Positions 1-7,201 of a DNA stretch of 9,244 nucleotides are shown piece after piece. The DNA is taken from NCBI GenBank assembly GCA_039794405.1, contig JBDIVL010000079.1:1-9244 (forward strand), given 5' to 3'. The translations under genes and the position numbers were made by a program. Numbering within the stretch: the first letter of the stretch is position 1; every line of letters starts with the position of its first letter. The notes beneath the pieces are model-generated. The model was not told the origin of the DNA. It made no database searches and saw nothing but the letters and a program-made list of their open reading frames with translations. The DNA is from JBDIVL01 sp039794405. Lineage in GTDB: Bacteria; Planctomycetota; Brocadiia; Brocadiales; Brocadiaceae.

Positions 1-1
1 C

Positions 2-121
2 TCTTTTCTTGCCTTTGTGAAATTAGAAATAAGACGTATCAAAGAGCGAATTTCTTGGTATGAGCAAAAAGCTTCTCTTGCCAGATTCTCTGTTACTCAC
101 TATTTGTTAATAAATGCGTAA
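2..121 (+). pseudogene. C-terminal coding fragment, possibly a transposase end
   Basis: An open frame enters from the left edge and ends at a TAA at 119-121, giving 39 residues. The stretch is rich in Lys and Arg, with LEIRRIKERISWYEQK followed by a helical tail. That pattern (a helix carrying RIK, then WY, then a short tail and stop) resembles the C-termini of some DDE transposases, but I cannot assign a family. The reading frame continues without shift into the next fragment after the TAA. The two could therefore be one gene with a nonsense codon, or a mobile-element remnant joined to a truncated gene. The join falls at about 121. The start lies outside the window. Confidence 0.35.
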
Positions 122-388
122 GTCCTAAAAATATTAGAAGAAGTTTGTCCAAAAGGTAATTTAATTGGATTAGATGCTGTTGATGATCTTATCAGCCAAT
201 TTAAAATAATAGATCCAGACTCATGTGCCTTTAGATATCCTACGGACAAGAAAGGTAAGCCTTACTTAAACATAAAATATATTAATCTTCGTAATTTGGC
301 AGACGTTATTAAGGGATTAGCTAATACCATTGATGGTATGAGTGATGGAATATCGGAACTTTCAACATTTAAAAAAGATATAGTATGA
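122..388 (+). pseudogene. C-terminal fragment of a conserved hypothetical protein
   Basis: About 88 codons are open to a TGA at 386-388, with no usable start codon at the 5' end, so this is a 3' fragment. The protein begins LKILEEVCPKG and carries an aromatic/proline motif FRYPTDKKGKP followed by INLRNLADVIKGLANTIDG. I recall this FRYP-DKKG...INLRNL pattern from the C-termini of small helical, HEPN-like hypothetical proteins, but I cannot confirm that. It lies directly after an in-frame TAA at 119-121 and 53 bases before the start of the large ATPase gene, same strand. If it was once functional it may have been the first gene of that operon. No RBS or promoter of its own is visible. Confidence 0.45.
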
Positions 389-407
389 TTTTAATTAATA
401 GACAATC

Positions 408-425
408 CCTTTTAGGATTAAAAGG
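408..425 (+). other. short hairpin between the upstream fragment and the ATPase gene
   Basis: CCTTTTA and TAAAAGG form a perfect 7-bp stem around a GGAT loop. It lies 20 bases after the stop of the upstream fragment and just before the ribosome site of the large gene. No T-run follows, so it is not a convincing intrinsic terminator. It might modulate translation of the downstream TTG start, but the stem is weak. Confidence 0.3.
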
Positions 426-430
426 AATTT

Positions 431-436
431 AAAGGG
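431..436 (+). promoter_or_regulatory. ribosome binding site supporting a TTG start
   Basis: AAAGGG lies five bases before the TTG at 442. The next in-frame ATG, at 496, has no comparable purine-rich site, and an in-frame TAA at 430-432 closes the frame upstream. TTG at 442 is therefore the preferred start of the large gene. Confidence 0.5.
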
Positions 437-441
437 TCAAA

Positions 442-3400
442 TTGAAATATGAATATTTGACCTATGGGCTTTTTCTCAGAAACGACATATCAAGTATGAA
501 TAATGTATGCTCCTGTCTAATTAAAATTGAAGATGGTGCCTTACTGGTCGCTAATACCGGTACGCCTTTTGGCCGACTAGACGTAGTTTCAGTATGTGCC
601 TCTCATTTGGGCACAAAACAAAATTATAAACCCATAGACCCTACCCCGGACATTCCGGACACTAAACTAATTGAAAAAATAAGAAATCGTGAAATTGAGA
701 CCTACGGGCTAAATCCTAATAGGTTAAGGGAAGACTATTCAGGTGAAAAGGAAACTCAACTGGATTATGGAAATCGTGCTATTTGGGAGTTACTACAGAA
801 CGCAGATGATGCTATGGCTCCCGAAGGTACCTCATCAGATTACCTCATTGGCATAAAGGGTTTGGGGTTTAAATCGGTATTAGAGGTAACAGAAGAACCA
901 GAAATTTACTCAGGGGAATTCAATTTCTGTTTTTCGGCAAAAAAAACACAGAAATTAATTAAAGAAGAAATCGAAGATGTCCCTCTTCCCACTTTCCGAA
1001 TACCCCACGAAGCTGCGCCGAGTTCAATTATTAAAGAACTCCAAAAAGATTATGTGACGGTTATACGCCTCCCTTTTAGAAAAGGTAAAGTAGATATTGT
1101 ACAAGGATGGTTGGAAAATCTTACACCTGAATGTATGATATTTTTTCAGTACATTGAAGAGCTCAAAATAATAATCCCAAACCGAGCCCACAGAATTTAT
1201 TCATGCAAGCGTGATAAACCTGGAGAGTTGACTGACTGTAATATTTCCATTAAAGAGGAAATTGAAGGCATAACTTTTCAATATCGTTTATGGACAAATA
1301 CCTGGAGTGGTGAAAGTGGCGACAAACGTCATAGCGTGGCAATTTCTCTACCTTTAAAAGAAGGCAAACCGGTTTCTTTTGATAAGACTTATCCCCTTTA
1401 TGTATTCTTGCCAACCTCGGAACACCTTCCCTTTCGTGCTTTAATACATGGTTCGTTTGATCTTGACCAAAATCGCAAACATGTCCGGAATCCACAAGGA
1501 CATACCAGCCATAGGGATAAATTTGCAGACCTAATCTCCCGTATTGTTGACAGCATCCCAGCTTCAACCGCACTCCGGGCGTTTGTGCCAGACCAGGAAC
1601 CAGAAAAGGATACAGTAGCTTCCTTTCTGTGGGAAATCATCAAAGAAAAATTAGCCGGAAAGGAATTTGTACCGTGTGTGGGAGGAAGCAAAACAACTCC
1701 TGGGAACGCTCGTTTATGGAAACATAATCTCGGAAAAGTTGTGAATTCCACGTTGGAAAAAGTTAAGGAATTAAATCTTGCAGAGCAAGAATTGGTTCTA
1801 GACGAAAAGTGCAAAAAGGTATTGGAAATTAATTTTGGTACAAAAGACATCGAAAGTGAGCAATATCCATTAATTCTCCAGAATTGCCGCAATAGTAATC
1901 TGGATGATTGCAGGGAGTCATTGGAAACGCTGCATGAGGTTGTGGCAAGTTGCACTCCTCGGTATGGCGAAAAGCGAGAAGACTTTCTAAATAACTGCCG
2001 TAAGATTCCCTGCTGGTGGACTAAAAATGGGAAAGCCCGTTCGCTTTCGAAAGAGCAAAAACCACTTGTTCGAAAAAATCTGGACGAGTCTCTGCCTGGA
2101 TGGTTAATGATTGACATACTACAGGAGGAAATTCTTAGTTTAATTGAGAATTACGAAGAGAAAGTGGATAATGAAAGCAAGAAAGGTTGGGAAGAGCTTT
2201 TAGAAGGTATCTTGCTTCGAGGTAAAAATGAAGAGCTTTTAGATTCCGTATTAATACCATATTTGGAGCAAAGGATTGATCAGCAAGAATGGTGGAAGAA
2301 CTATGGCTGGGAAGCCTTGAAACTCTATCTGGCTTGGAGTAAGAATCATTCTTTTGAAGATACAAAACCAATATTTTGGGATAATGATAAGCAAAACAAA
2401 CTGGCAAAGGCAATACACTTTCCAACCGACAAAGGATGGATGCCCGCATGGAGGTGTTATGCGGGGAAATCATGGGATGGTCCAGACAGCTTTGACGAAT
2501 TTTTCAAGAAAATTTCTGATCGTGGGATATTAAGCCCTTTAGAAAACTGGGAAGAATCATTCAGAAACGAGGATAGAAACGCTATCAAAGGAAAACTTAG
2601 ATATGCAGGAGTATCATGGGAACCTAAGGTGCTAAAGTTTGAGGCAGAAACTGAGCAAGACGAGATTGATTTTAAGGGATATCCAAAATATCCGCCAAAT
2701 TACTGGAAAGACCTCATTTCGGACAGTTATTGGGAAAAGTATTGCAAATCGTTATCCCCAAAAGAATATTATGGGAAAAGTGAGTTTGAACGTGATACTA
2801 AACTAAAAAAGCAGTGGGCTATTGAATATTTTCCTGATTCATTACCCACAAAGGCATTAGACCGCATAAATTTTATTAAACCACTTGCTGAACACATGAG
2901 GGATATGCGGAACATGACATTTACTTGTACAAGACCTGCACCGTACAATGATAGAGTAAAGTTTCATGGGGACTCTTTTGCGTTTTGTCAATTGAGCAAA
3001 ATTGCATGGCTTCCATGCAAATCCAGTTTGATTCACAAAGACAGATGGATATCCCCTTCTGATGGCTATCTACCGGGAAAAGGACTTGGAGGATTGTTGC
3101 CAGAAATTGACATTGCGTTAGATGATAATCAAGAAGGACGTGACATAAAAACATTTTTAACTAAAACTTTCAGTGTGCGTGAAGATTTACCTCCTTCGCA
3201 TGATTGTAAATGGGAAGAGTGGCTCAAGAAACTTCCTGAGTATGTTCACGATTATACAGATAAAGAAAAGGCTAAAACAATTGTAAAAACCTTATGGAAA
3301 AAGATTTTCGAGGTTATAGATATAGCCTCATGTTCATGGTTAAGGACTATAGATAAAATCCCATGCATAGTCTGGCAGGAGGAAAACGAAATTCTTGAAT

Positions 3401-4731
3401 TCAGGCCAAAATCCGAAGTTTATTGGGTTGACGAGGGCTATTTAAACGAACGGTCAACCCGCAATGCCCTTCTGAAAAGTGGTTATTTACTTTTTATTCT
3501 GGAGCTACAAGAGGGAGAACGCATAAATGAGATGTTCAATATTGAGCGCCTGTCCGAGAAGATTGTAGTTGAGCATTATTCAGAAGGGAAAAATGAAGAG
3601 TTGAGTACATTGGCAAAGAAACGCTATCAGGAAAGGTATAAAGCTCTCAAGGCAATTCAAAGCAACATAAAACTTCCCAATCCCAAACACCTTCAAATCG
3701 ATGTAGTAAAAAACCTAAAATTAAAAATTCGTGGAAATGATGTGCAAGAAATCCCAAGTGATATTTCCCGACCCTTCTGGATTAAAGAAGACAAGGCATT
3801 CTTGATTGATGAAAATAATATGTGGGAAGGATTCGGTTTGGCCTTGGCCGATAGCGGTTCTCAACGTGGTATCTCCAGTCTTTTTGAAAACATTTTGAAA
3901 GCGAAATGTTGGGATGAAGTATTGAGACGCCTTCGGGAGGAAGGCGTTCCTGAAAACAGTGTTCACGAATTGGAGCAATCTATCATTCCTGATACTTTTA
4001 TACCGGCCACAGCAGAAGAAGAAAATAAACCGAAACCACCTTTGTCGGAAACAGCCACAGTACCTTCATCTCCAAATTATCCCAAAAAAGATAGCATGCC
4101 AATACGTTCAACAGGTATAGAAGATGAGAGGAACTCTGAGCAATTCAAAGAAGAGGTTGAATCCAGCAAAACTCATAGAAGCACACAGGTTAGAAAAGAC
4201 AAGGGGAAGGAAGCTGAAGAATGGTTCCGCAATGAATTGAAAAAAATTCTAGAACCGTATGGATGGCATATCAGTTACCGTCCCGAACGGGATGAAGATA
4301 ATTCGGAAAGTGATATCGTATTAACACACGACCAAAAGGGAACGTACCATATTGAAGTAAAACATGCAAAGGCTGATGCATTATATTGGTCCATTAAAGA
4401 AGTTGAAAAAGCTCATAAAAACCCAAAACGTTATTGGATGGTTATTATTCGTCCAACTGAAGAAAATCAAACAGGGTACCGTAGCATTCTCATAGAAGAC
4501 CCTCTTGAGACGTTGAAACATAACAAGCGAAGTGGTACATGGCTTTGGCAGCAATTAAGAGATGATAATGTGTCAGTAAACGAAGGATGGGATCCTCCAC
4601 AGCCAAAGCCAGTAAAAGAGGCAAATAATTTTTCTTTTCGAATTAGTATCGATAATAGTTGCTTTAATTGGAATAAATTCCCAGATGCATTTGATTTTAT
4701 AAAGGATAAACTAAACAAATATAGCAAATAA
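442..4731 (+). CDS. sacsin/NOV-like GHKL ATPase with C-terminal DUF3883 nuclease-like domain
   Basis: The protein has 1429 residues. The N-terminal third is a GHKL (Hsp90/sacsin-type) ATPase: ALLVANTGTPF (33-43), the N-box ELLQNADDA (116-124, with E116, N120 and D123 as likely ATP/Mg ligands), GIKGLGFKS (137-145), and a second-lobe motif PLYVFLPT...FDLDQNRKHVR (318-349). The long, tryptophan-rich middle repeats a strand motif of the form IPC/LPC...G...P at about 522, 658, 854 and 973, as sacsin-family proteins do. A polar linker (about 1193-1250) leads to a DUF3883/NOV domain. Its candidate PD-(D/E)XK residues are E1257 or E1259, D1291 and E1305-V-K1307. The architecture matches that known from plant NO VEIN and bacterial conflict systems. 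The NTG motif precedes the N-box, which is unusual order. The start is TTG with AAAGGG; ATG at 496 is an alternative. The next gene is 11 bases downstream. Family assignment is firm; an anti-phage role is inferred. Confidence 0.9.
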   Translation: MKYEYLTYGLFLRNDISSMNNVCSCLIKIEDGALLVANTGTPFGRLDVVSVCASHLGTKQNYKPIDPTPDIPDTKLIEKIRNREIETYGLNPNRLREDYSGEKETQLDYGNRAIWELLQNADDAMAPEGTSSDYLIGIKGLGFKSVLEVTEEPEIYSGEFNFCFSAKKTQKLIKEEIEDVPLPTFRIPHEAAPSSIIKELQKDYVTVIRLPFRKGKVDIVQGWLENLTPECMIFFQYIEELKIIIPNRAHRIYSCKRDKPGELTDCNISIKEEIEGITFQYRLWTNTWSGESGDKRHSVAISLPLKEGKPVSFDKTYPLYVFLPTSEHLPFRALIHGSFDLDQNRKHVRNPQGHTSHRDKFADLISRIVDSIPASTALRAFVPDQEPEKDTVASFLWEIIKEKLAGKEFVPCVGGSKTTPGNARLWKHNLGKVVNSTLEKVKELNLAEQELVLDEKCKKVLEINFGTKDIESEQYPLILQNCRNSNLDDCRESLETLHEVVASCTPRYGEKREDFLNNCRKIPCWWTKNGKARSLSKEQKPLVRKNLDESLPGWLMIDILQEEILSLIENYEEKVDNESKKGWEELLEGILLRGKNEELLDSVLIPYLEQRIDQQEWWKNYGWEALKLYLAWSKNHSFEDTKPIFWDNDKQNKLAKAIHFPTDKGWMPAWRCYAGKSWDGPDSFDEFFKKISDRGILSPLENWEESFRNEDRNAIKGKLRYAGVSWEPKVLKFEAETEQDEIDFKGYPKYPPNYWKDLISDSYWEKYCKSLSPKEYYGKSEFERDTKLKKQWAIEYFPDSLPTKALDRINFIKPLAEHMRDMRNMTFTCTRPAPYNDRVKFHGDSFAFCQLSKIAWLPCKSSLIHKDRWISPSDGYLPGKGLGGLLPEIDIALDDNQEGRDIKTFLTKTFSVREDLPPSHDCKWEEWLKKLPEYVHDYTDKEKAKTIVKTLWKKIFEVIDIASCSWLRTIDKIPCIVWQEENEILEFRPKSEVYWVDEGYLNERSTRNALLKSGYLLFILELQEGERINEMFNIERLSEKIVVEHYSEGKNEELSTLAKKRYQERYKALKAIQSNIKLPNPKHLQIDVVKNLKLKIRGNDVQEIPSDISRPFWIKEDKAFLIDENNMWEGFGLALADSGSQRGISSLFENILKAKCWDEVLRRLREEGVPENSVHELEQSIIPDTFIPATAEEENKPKPPLSETATVPSSPNYPKKDSMPIRSTGIEDERNSEQFKEEVESSKTHRSTQVRKDKGKEAEEWFRNELKKILEPYGWHISYRPERDEDNSESDIVLTHDQKGTYHIEVKHAKADALYWSIKEVEKAHKNPKRYWMVIIRPTEENQTGYRSILIEDPLETLKHNKRSGTWLWQQLRDDNVSVNEGWDPPQPKPVKEANNFSFRISIDNSCFNWNKFPDAFDFIKDKLNKYSK

Positions 4732-4742
4732 GGAGATCAGAT

Positions 4743-5042
4743 ATGTCTAAAAAGATTATCAACCTTACTGGTAGATCAAATTGGAAAACAATCGTATTTC
4801 TGATTATAAATAAAATTACCAATGGCAATCAAATTGTTTTTTATAGAACAAGCCTAATGTCAAATATTGATTTAGCTATTGATATTTCGCACATCTTGGG
4901 CCATAAAAAAAATCCTGAACATCCCGAAGAAACATTACAAAAGGCTATCCAAAATTTAAGGGACAAAGGATTCATAGAGTTTCTTGGTAATGGGAAATAT
5001 ATACTTTCTAAAGATGGTATAACAAAATGTTGGAAGAAGTAA
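4743..5042 (+). CDS. stand-alone DpnI-like winged-helix DNA-binding protein
   Basis: The protein has 99 residues. AAGGAG at 4730-4735 overlaps the TAA of the ATPase gene and lies seven bases before this ATG, so the two genes are almost certainly co-transcribed and translationally linked. The protein reads NWKTIVFLIINKI (13-25), a variable middle, then a recognition-helix and wing region ETLQKAIQNLRDKGFIEFLGNGKY (63-86). As I remember it, the C-terminal winged helix of DpnI has the same pattern (WTIEIL...I.KI, then LQ.LRDK..IEF.G.GKY). In DpnI that domain binds methylated GATC DNA. Here it stands alone: an in-frame TAG at 4722 rules out an N-terminal nuclease. It may serve as a DNA- or modification-sensing partner of the upstream ATPase-nuclease, or as an operon repressor. 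Homology is from memory, without a tool alignment. Confidence 0.75.
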   Translation: MSKKIINLTGRSNWKTIVFLIINKITNGNQIVFYRTSLMSNIDLAIDISHILGHKKNPEHPEETLQKAIQNLRDKGFIEFLGNGKYILSKDGITKCWKK

Positions 5043-5193
5043 ATTCAGTAAAAGACTTAATTATAAATGTTTAGCCTGCGAAGTCCAAGAGATGGATTTG
5101 ATGGTTGAATGCCACAAATGTGGAGATCAAAATAAATTGATCGGGAAGTCTTAGCATGTGTGTGATAAATGCAGACACAAATTCGATAATTAG
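5023..5193 (+). pseudogene. zinc-ribbon remnant in the +1 frame, with in-frame TAG
   Basis: Shifted one frame from the winged-helix gene and overlapping its last 20 bases, this frame encodes YKCLACEVQEMDLMVECHKC, then GDQNKLIGKS, a TAG at 5152-5154, and HVCDKCRHKFDN before a TAG at 5191. It has three CxxC pairs with the spacing and hydrophobic pattern of a zinc ribbon. The amber codon falls between the second and third pair. No start codon is seen. It may once have been a C-terminal extension of the winged-helix protein, now lost by a frameshift, or a separate decayed gene. The Cys pattern makes chance unlikely. Confidence 0.5.
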
Positions 5194-5290
5194 GATTATT
5201 TTTATTGTTTTAATAATTTCAATATTTATATTCCTTATGGTATTTGTTTCGTATTCTCTTAAAAACAGCCTTCTCTTTCGGATACAGTAG
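5156..5290 (+). CDS. possible 44-residue single-pass membrane peptide
   Basis: ATG at 5156 opens a frame ending in TAG at 5288-5290. After about ten polar residues comes an almost unbroken hydrophobic run, IIRIIFIVLIISIFIFLMVF, then a short basic tail ending SLLFRIQ. GGAAG at 5144-5148 lies seven bases upstream. It overlaps the zinc-ribbon remnant in another frame. AT-rich DNA can produce such hydrophobic frames by chance, so it could be spurious. If real it would be a small inner-membrane peptide, as found in some toxin or defence operons. Confidence 0.25.
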   Translation: MCVINADTNSIIRIIFIVLIISIFIFLMVFVSYSLKNSLLFRIQ

Positions 5291-5320
5291 TTAATTTTAA
5301 TTCTTTATTATAGTCCTGTA

Positions 5321-5401
5321 AAAACAAAATGTCACTTTTGTAGGCTTTAGAAACCCTCTATTCTTTTGGAAATTTCCTTATAATATATGACATTTTGTTT
5401 T
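5321..5401. repeat. 81-bp segment bounded by perfect 14-bp inverted repeats
   Basis: The 14 bases at 5321-5334 (AAAACAAAATGTCA) are the exact reverse complement of 5388-5401 and enclose 53 bases. Inside lies the palindrome GGAAATTTCC (5368-5377), followed by a TATAAT at 5379-5384. It could be a small non-autonomous element or a large RNA hairpin. No clear target duplication is seen. The remaining bases between 5291 and 5640 show no coding or RNA gene that I can support. Confidence 0.4.
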
Positions 5402-5651
5402 GAGAGCACTATAGATACACCAAAATTGGTATTGGCGTTGAAACACCACAGTGTTGTTAGTGGATTGAAGGGAATATTATAGGAACACTAAGGAAGAATG
5501 TGTTATCTGAACCAGTGAATATAGAAGTTGTGTTACATGCTTTTTGAAACCATTTCGATACGGTATGATTCTGCCAATGTAGAATAGAGATAAAAAACTA
5601 ATAATTGGTTGGATAGTTTTAGAAAGTTGAATTAGAAAAAGGGAGGCAGCT

Positions 5652-5948
5652 ATGAGAAAAATATTAAATATCCTTATGTTAGTTTTCACCTTTCAATCTT
5701 TGTGTTTAGCCGATAACAAGCTTCAGATAGAAGACGTGCAGTTCGATTTTACCTCTCACACATCCAACTCTTGTAAGGCTATGAAACTTGTCGGTATTGC
5801 AATAGATTCAACATATGCGCCGTACATACCTAGAAATATCGAGAACATGCAAATAACCATATACGAAACAGACGCAAAAGGCAAAATAAATCTGGATATG
5901 AGGAAACCATATATACAGATAAATATGGCAATTATCAGTTTTGTTTAA
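5652..5948 (+). pseudogene. exported beta-sandwich protein, N-terminal half (frameshifted)
   Basis: The start ATG follows GGGAGG at 5641-5646 with a five-base gap. Residues 1-20 form a Sec signal peptide: basic MRK, a hydrophobic core, and a likely cut after SLCLA before DNK. There is no lipobox. The mature part, with VQITIYETDAKG-like strands, resembles the first strands of a carboxypeptidase-regulatory or CNA_B-like fold. After about residue 77 the frame goes out of register in an A-run at 5883-5886, and the last 21 codons to the TAA at 5946 are out-of-frame sequence. Adding one A there joins this half to the downstream one, giving a single protein of about 224 residues. Function is unknown; it is presumably periplasmic or at the cell surface. 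Confidence 0.65.
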
Positions 5949-5992
5949 CTGCTGGATACTACTTACTTGTTCCAAAAAAGGCAGGCTATTAT

Positions 5993-6325
5993 ATGGCCAA
6001 GTTTATGGTCGAATTTTTTTATGACAATATGTTTTTAACAATTAATGCTTATACAGTAAAAAATAAATGGAAAAGTAGGCGTGAAATTCATGGCTACGTA
6101 ATAGATCAGAATGAGGACGGTCTGCCAAATGTAAAAATACTACTCGAAGGGACAAAGACAAAAATAAAGAAAAAAACGGTATCTGAAGAAGATGGATACT
6201 TTGATTTCGGTTCTTTAAAACCTGATTTATACAAACTAACAGCAACAAAAAATAATAAATCACGGGTGAAATATATTTATTTCAAAAACAACGCTATTTA
6301 TCACTTTTATTTTAATTTTAATTAA
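5993..6325 (+). pseudogene. carboxypeptidase-regulatory-like domain protein, C-terminal half
   Basis: This frame is already coding from about 5886, reading YTDKYGNYQFCLTAGYYLLV before the first ATG at 5993. The upstream stretch completes the first beta-sandwich begun in the preceding half. Residues 30-86 from the ATG form a second, textbook carboxypeptidase-regulatory-like domain: REIHGYVIDQNEDGLPNVKI, then a strand, then TVSEEDGYFDFGSLKPDLYKL. The ATG at 5993 has no ribosome site and is unlikely to be used. Such domains occur as adhesion, carrier or accessory modules of exported proteins. It is the same gene as the half that starts at 5652, broken by one missing base (mutation or homopolymer sequencing error). 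Confidence 0.6.
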
Positions 6326-6337
6326 CATGCCATTTAA

Positions 6338-6937
6338 GGCCTGCAAATAGCGGTGGTTCCTATAGATTCAAAAGAAAAATCAAAAGAGTTTTTTGGTACG
6401 GATTTAAAGGCTGCCGATATATTACCGGTTCATTTAATCGTTCGGAATAGTGGATCAAAAGAATTCGAGATTAATCATTAGCAAATTTTTGGTGTTACGC
6501 CTGATGGAAAGTACACAGTAGCCTACACGCTAAACAAGACTGCCGAGCACGTACGAAGATCTTCTATTGGCTCAACGGTAGTTGCTGGCGCTGTCGCCGG
6601 TACGCTTGCCGGAGCAGCTATAGGGGCTGGTGTAGGAGCAGGAGTTGGTTATGCAGGTGGAAATGTCTCTCAGGGTGCAACAACCGGGGCAATTATTGGT
6701 GGAACCACTGGTGCTGCCGTAGGCACAGCAGAGGGTCTGTCTGATTCTTTTACTGTCAAATTTAAACAGGAACTTGCAAACTTAGCGTTTGAAGATAGAG
6801 TCATTTTCCCCGGTGATATTCAACAGGGTTTTATTTACCTAAAATGGGACCATTACAATAAAATCAGGATAAAGGTTCTAAATATCACAGACAGCAAAGT
6901 TCAGGAACTAATGTTTGATGTTTCTGTAATGCGCTAA
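6338..6937 (+). pseudogene. glycine-zipper membrane-associated protein, broken
   Basis: One frame runs from GLQIAVVPIDSKEKSKEFFG through a TAG at 6479-6481 (…EFEINH-stop-QIFGVTPDGK…) to a TAA at 6935. It has no start codon and an in-frame TAA at 6335 just before it, so the 5' end, where an export signal would be expected, is missing. ATG at 6327 in another frame reaches the coding frame only through a frameshift. After the TAG come about 150 clean codons. These include a glycine-zipper stretch (about 6580-6735, GAVAGTLAGAAIGAGVGAGV followed by GAIIGGTTGAAVGTA) and a C-terminal beta-rich part (VIFPGDIQQGFIYLKW). Glycine zippers insert into or associate with membranes. Function is unknown; decay looks recent because the remainder is intact. 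Confidence 0.65.
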
Positions 6938-7056
6938 TATCTATATCACTAATTCTATATTTCTATATTCACCATTAAAATTAAAGAGTTTGGAAGATTA
7001 ACTATTATTTTCTAAATATAAGGTAATAATTTAGTTTTTCGAAAAACGTATTATCT

Positions 7057-7133
7057 ATATGCTCCGTAGGAGCAACCTGTTTGTAGATAAGGTACAATAC
7101 AGATACTATAGCATCCAACAGATAAAACCGAAC
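7057..7133 (-). repeat. REP-like unit, inverted copy of the flank at 7435-7481
   Basis: GCTCCGTAGGAGC (7058-7070) is a perfect small hairpin followed by AACCTGTTTGTAG. Further right, 7106-7133 is the reverse complement of 7435-7462 at 23 of 28 positions. The unit therefore belongs to the same repeat family as the palindromes in the 380-bp blocks, in opposite orientation. The interval 6938-7056 is AT-rich and holds nothing I can identify. Confidence 0.6.
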
Positions 7134-7201
7134 AGAATATGATGAAAGTTGTGGCTTTGGTTGAATGCAGGTGTATGGAACATATGGAAAACCTTAAAAA
7201 T

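Noticed and set aside
1250..2473. Long open frames on the minus strand inside the ATPase gene
   Set aside because: They are antisense to a well-supported coding frame, show no recognisable domain and have low-complexity, Cys/Ser/Phe-rich translations typical of shadow frames.
5477..5689. Minus-strand 70-residue hydrophobic frame
   Set aside because: It is antisense to the signal-peptide region and ribosome site of the exported-protein gene; its hydrophobicity reflects AT-rich antisense sequence.
5152..6481. Idea that the TAG codons at 5152 and 6479 are read as pyrrolysine or another amino acid
   Set aside because: Both frames also lack a start codon, a nearby gene has a frameshift, and a TAA break occurs at 119; decay explains all of them. 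A pylS/pylT search in the genome could reopen this.
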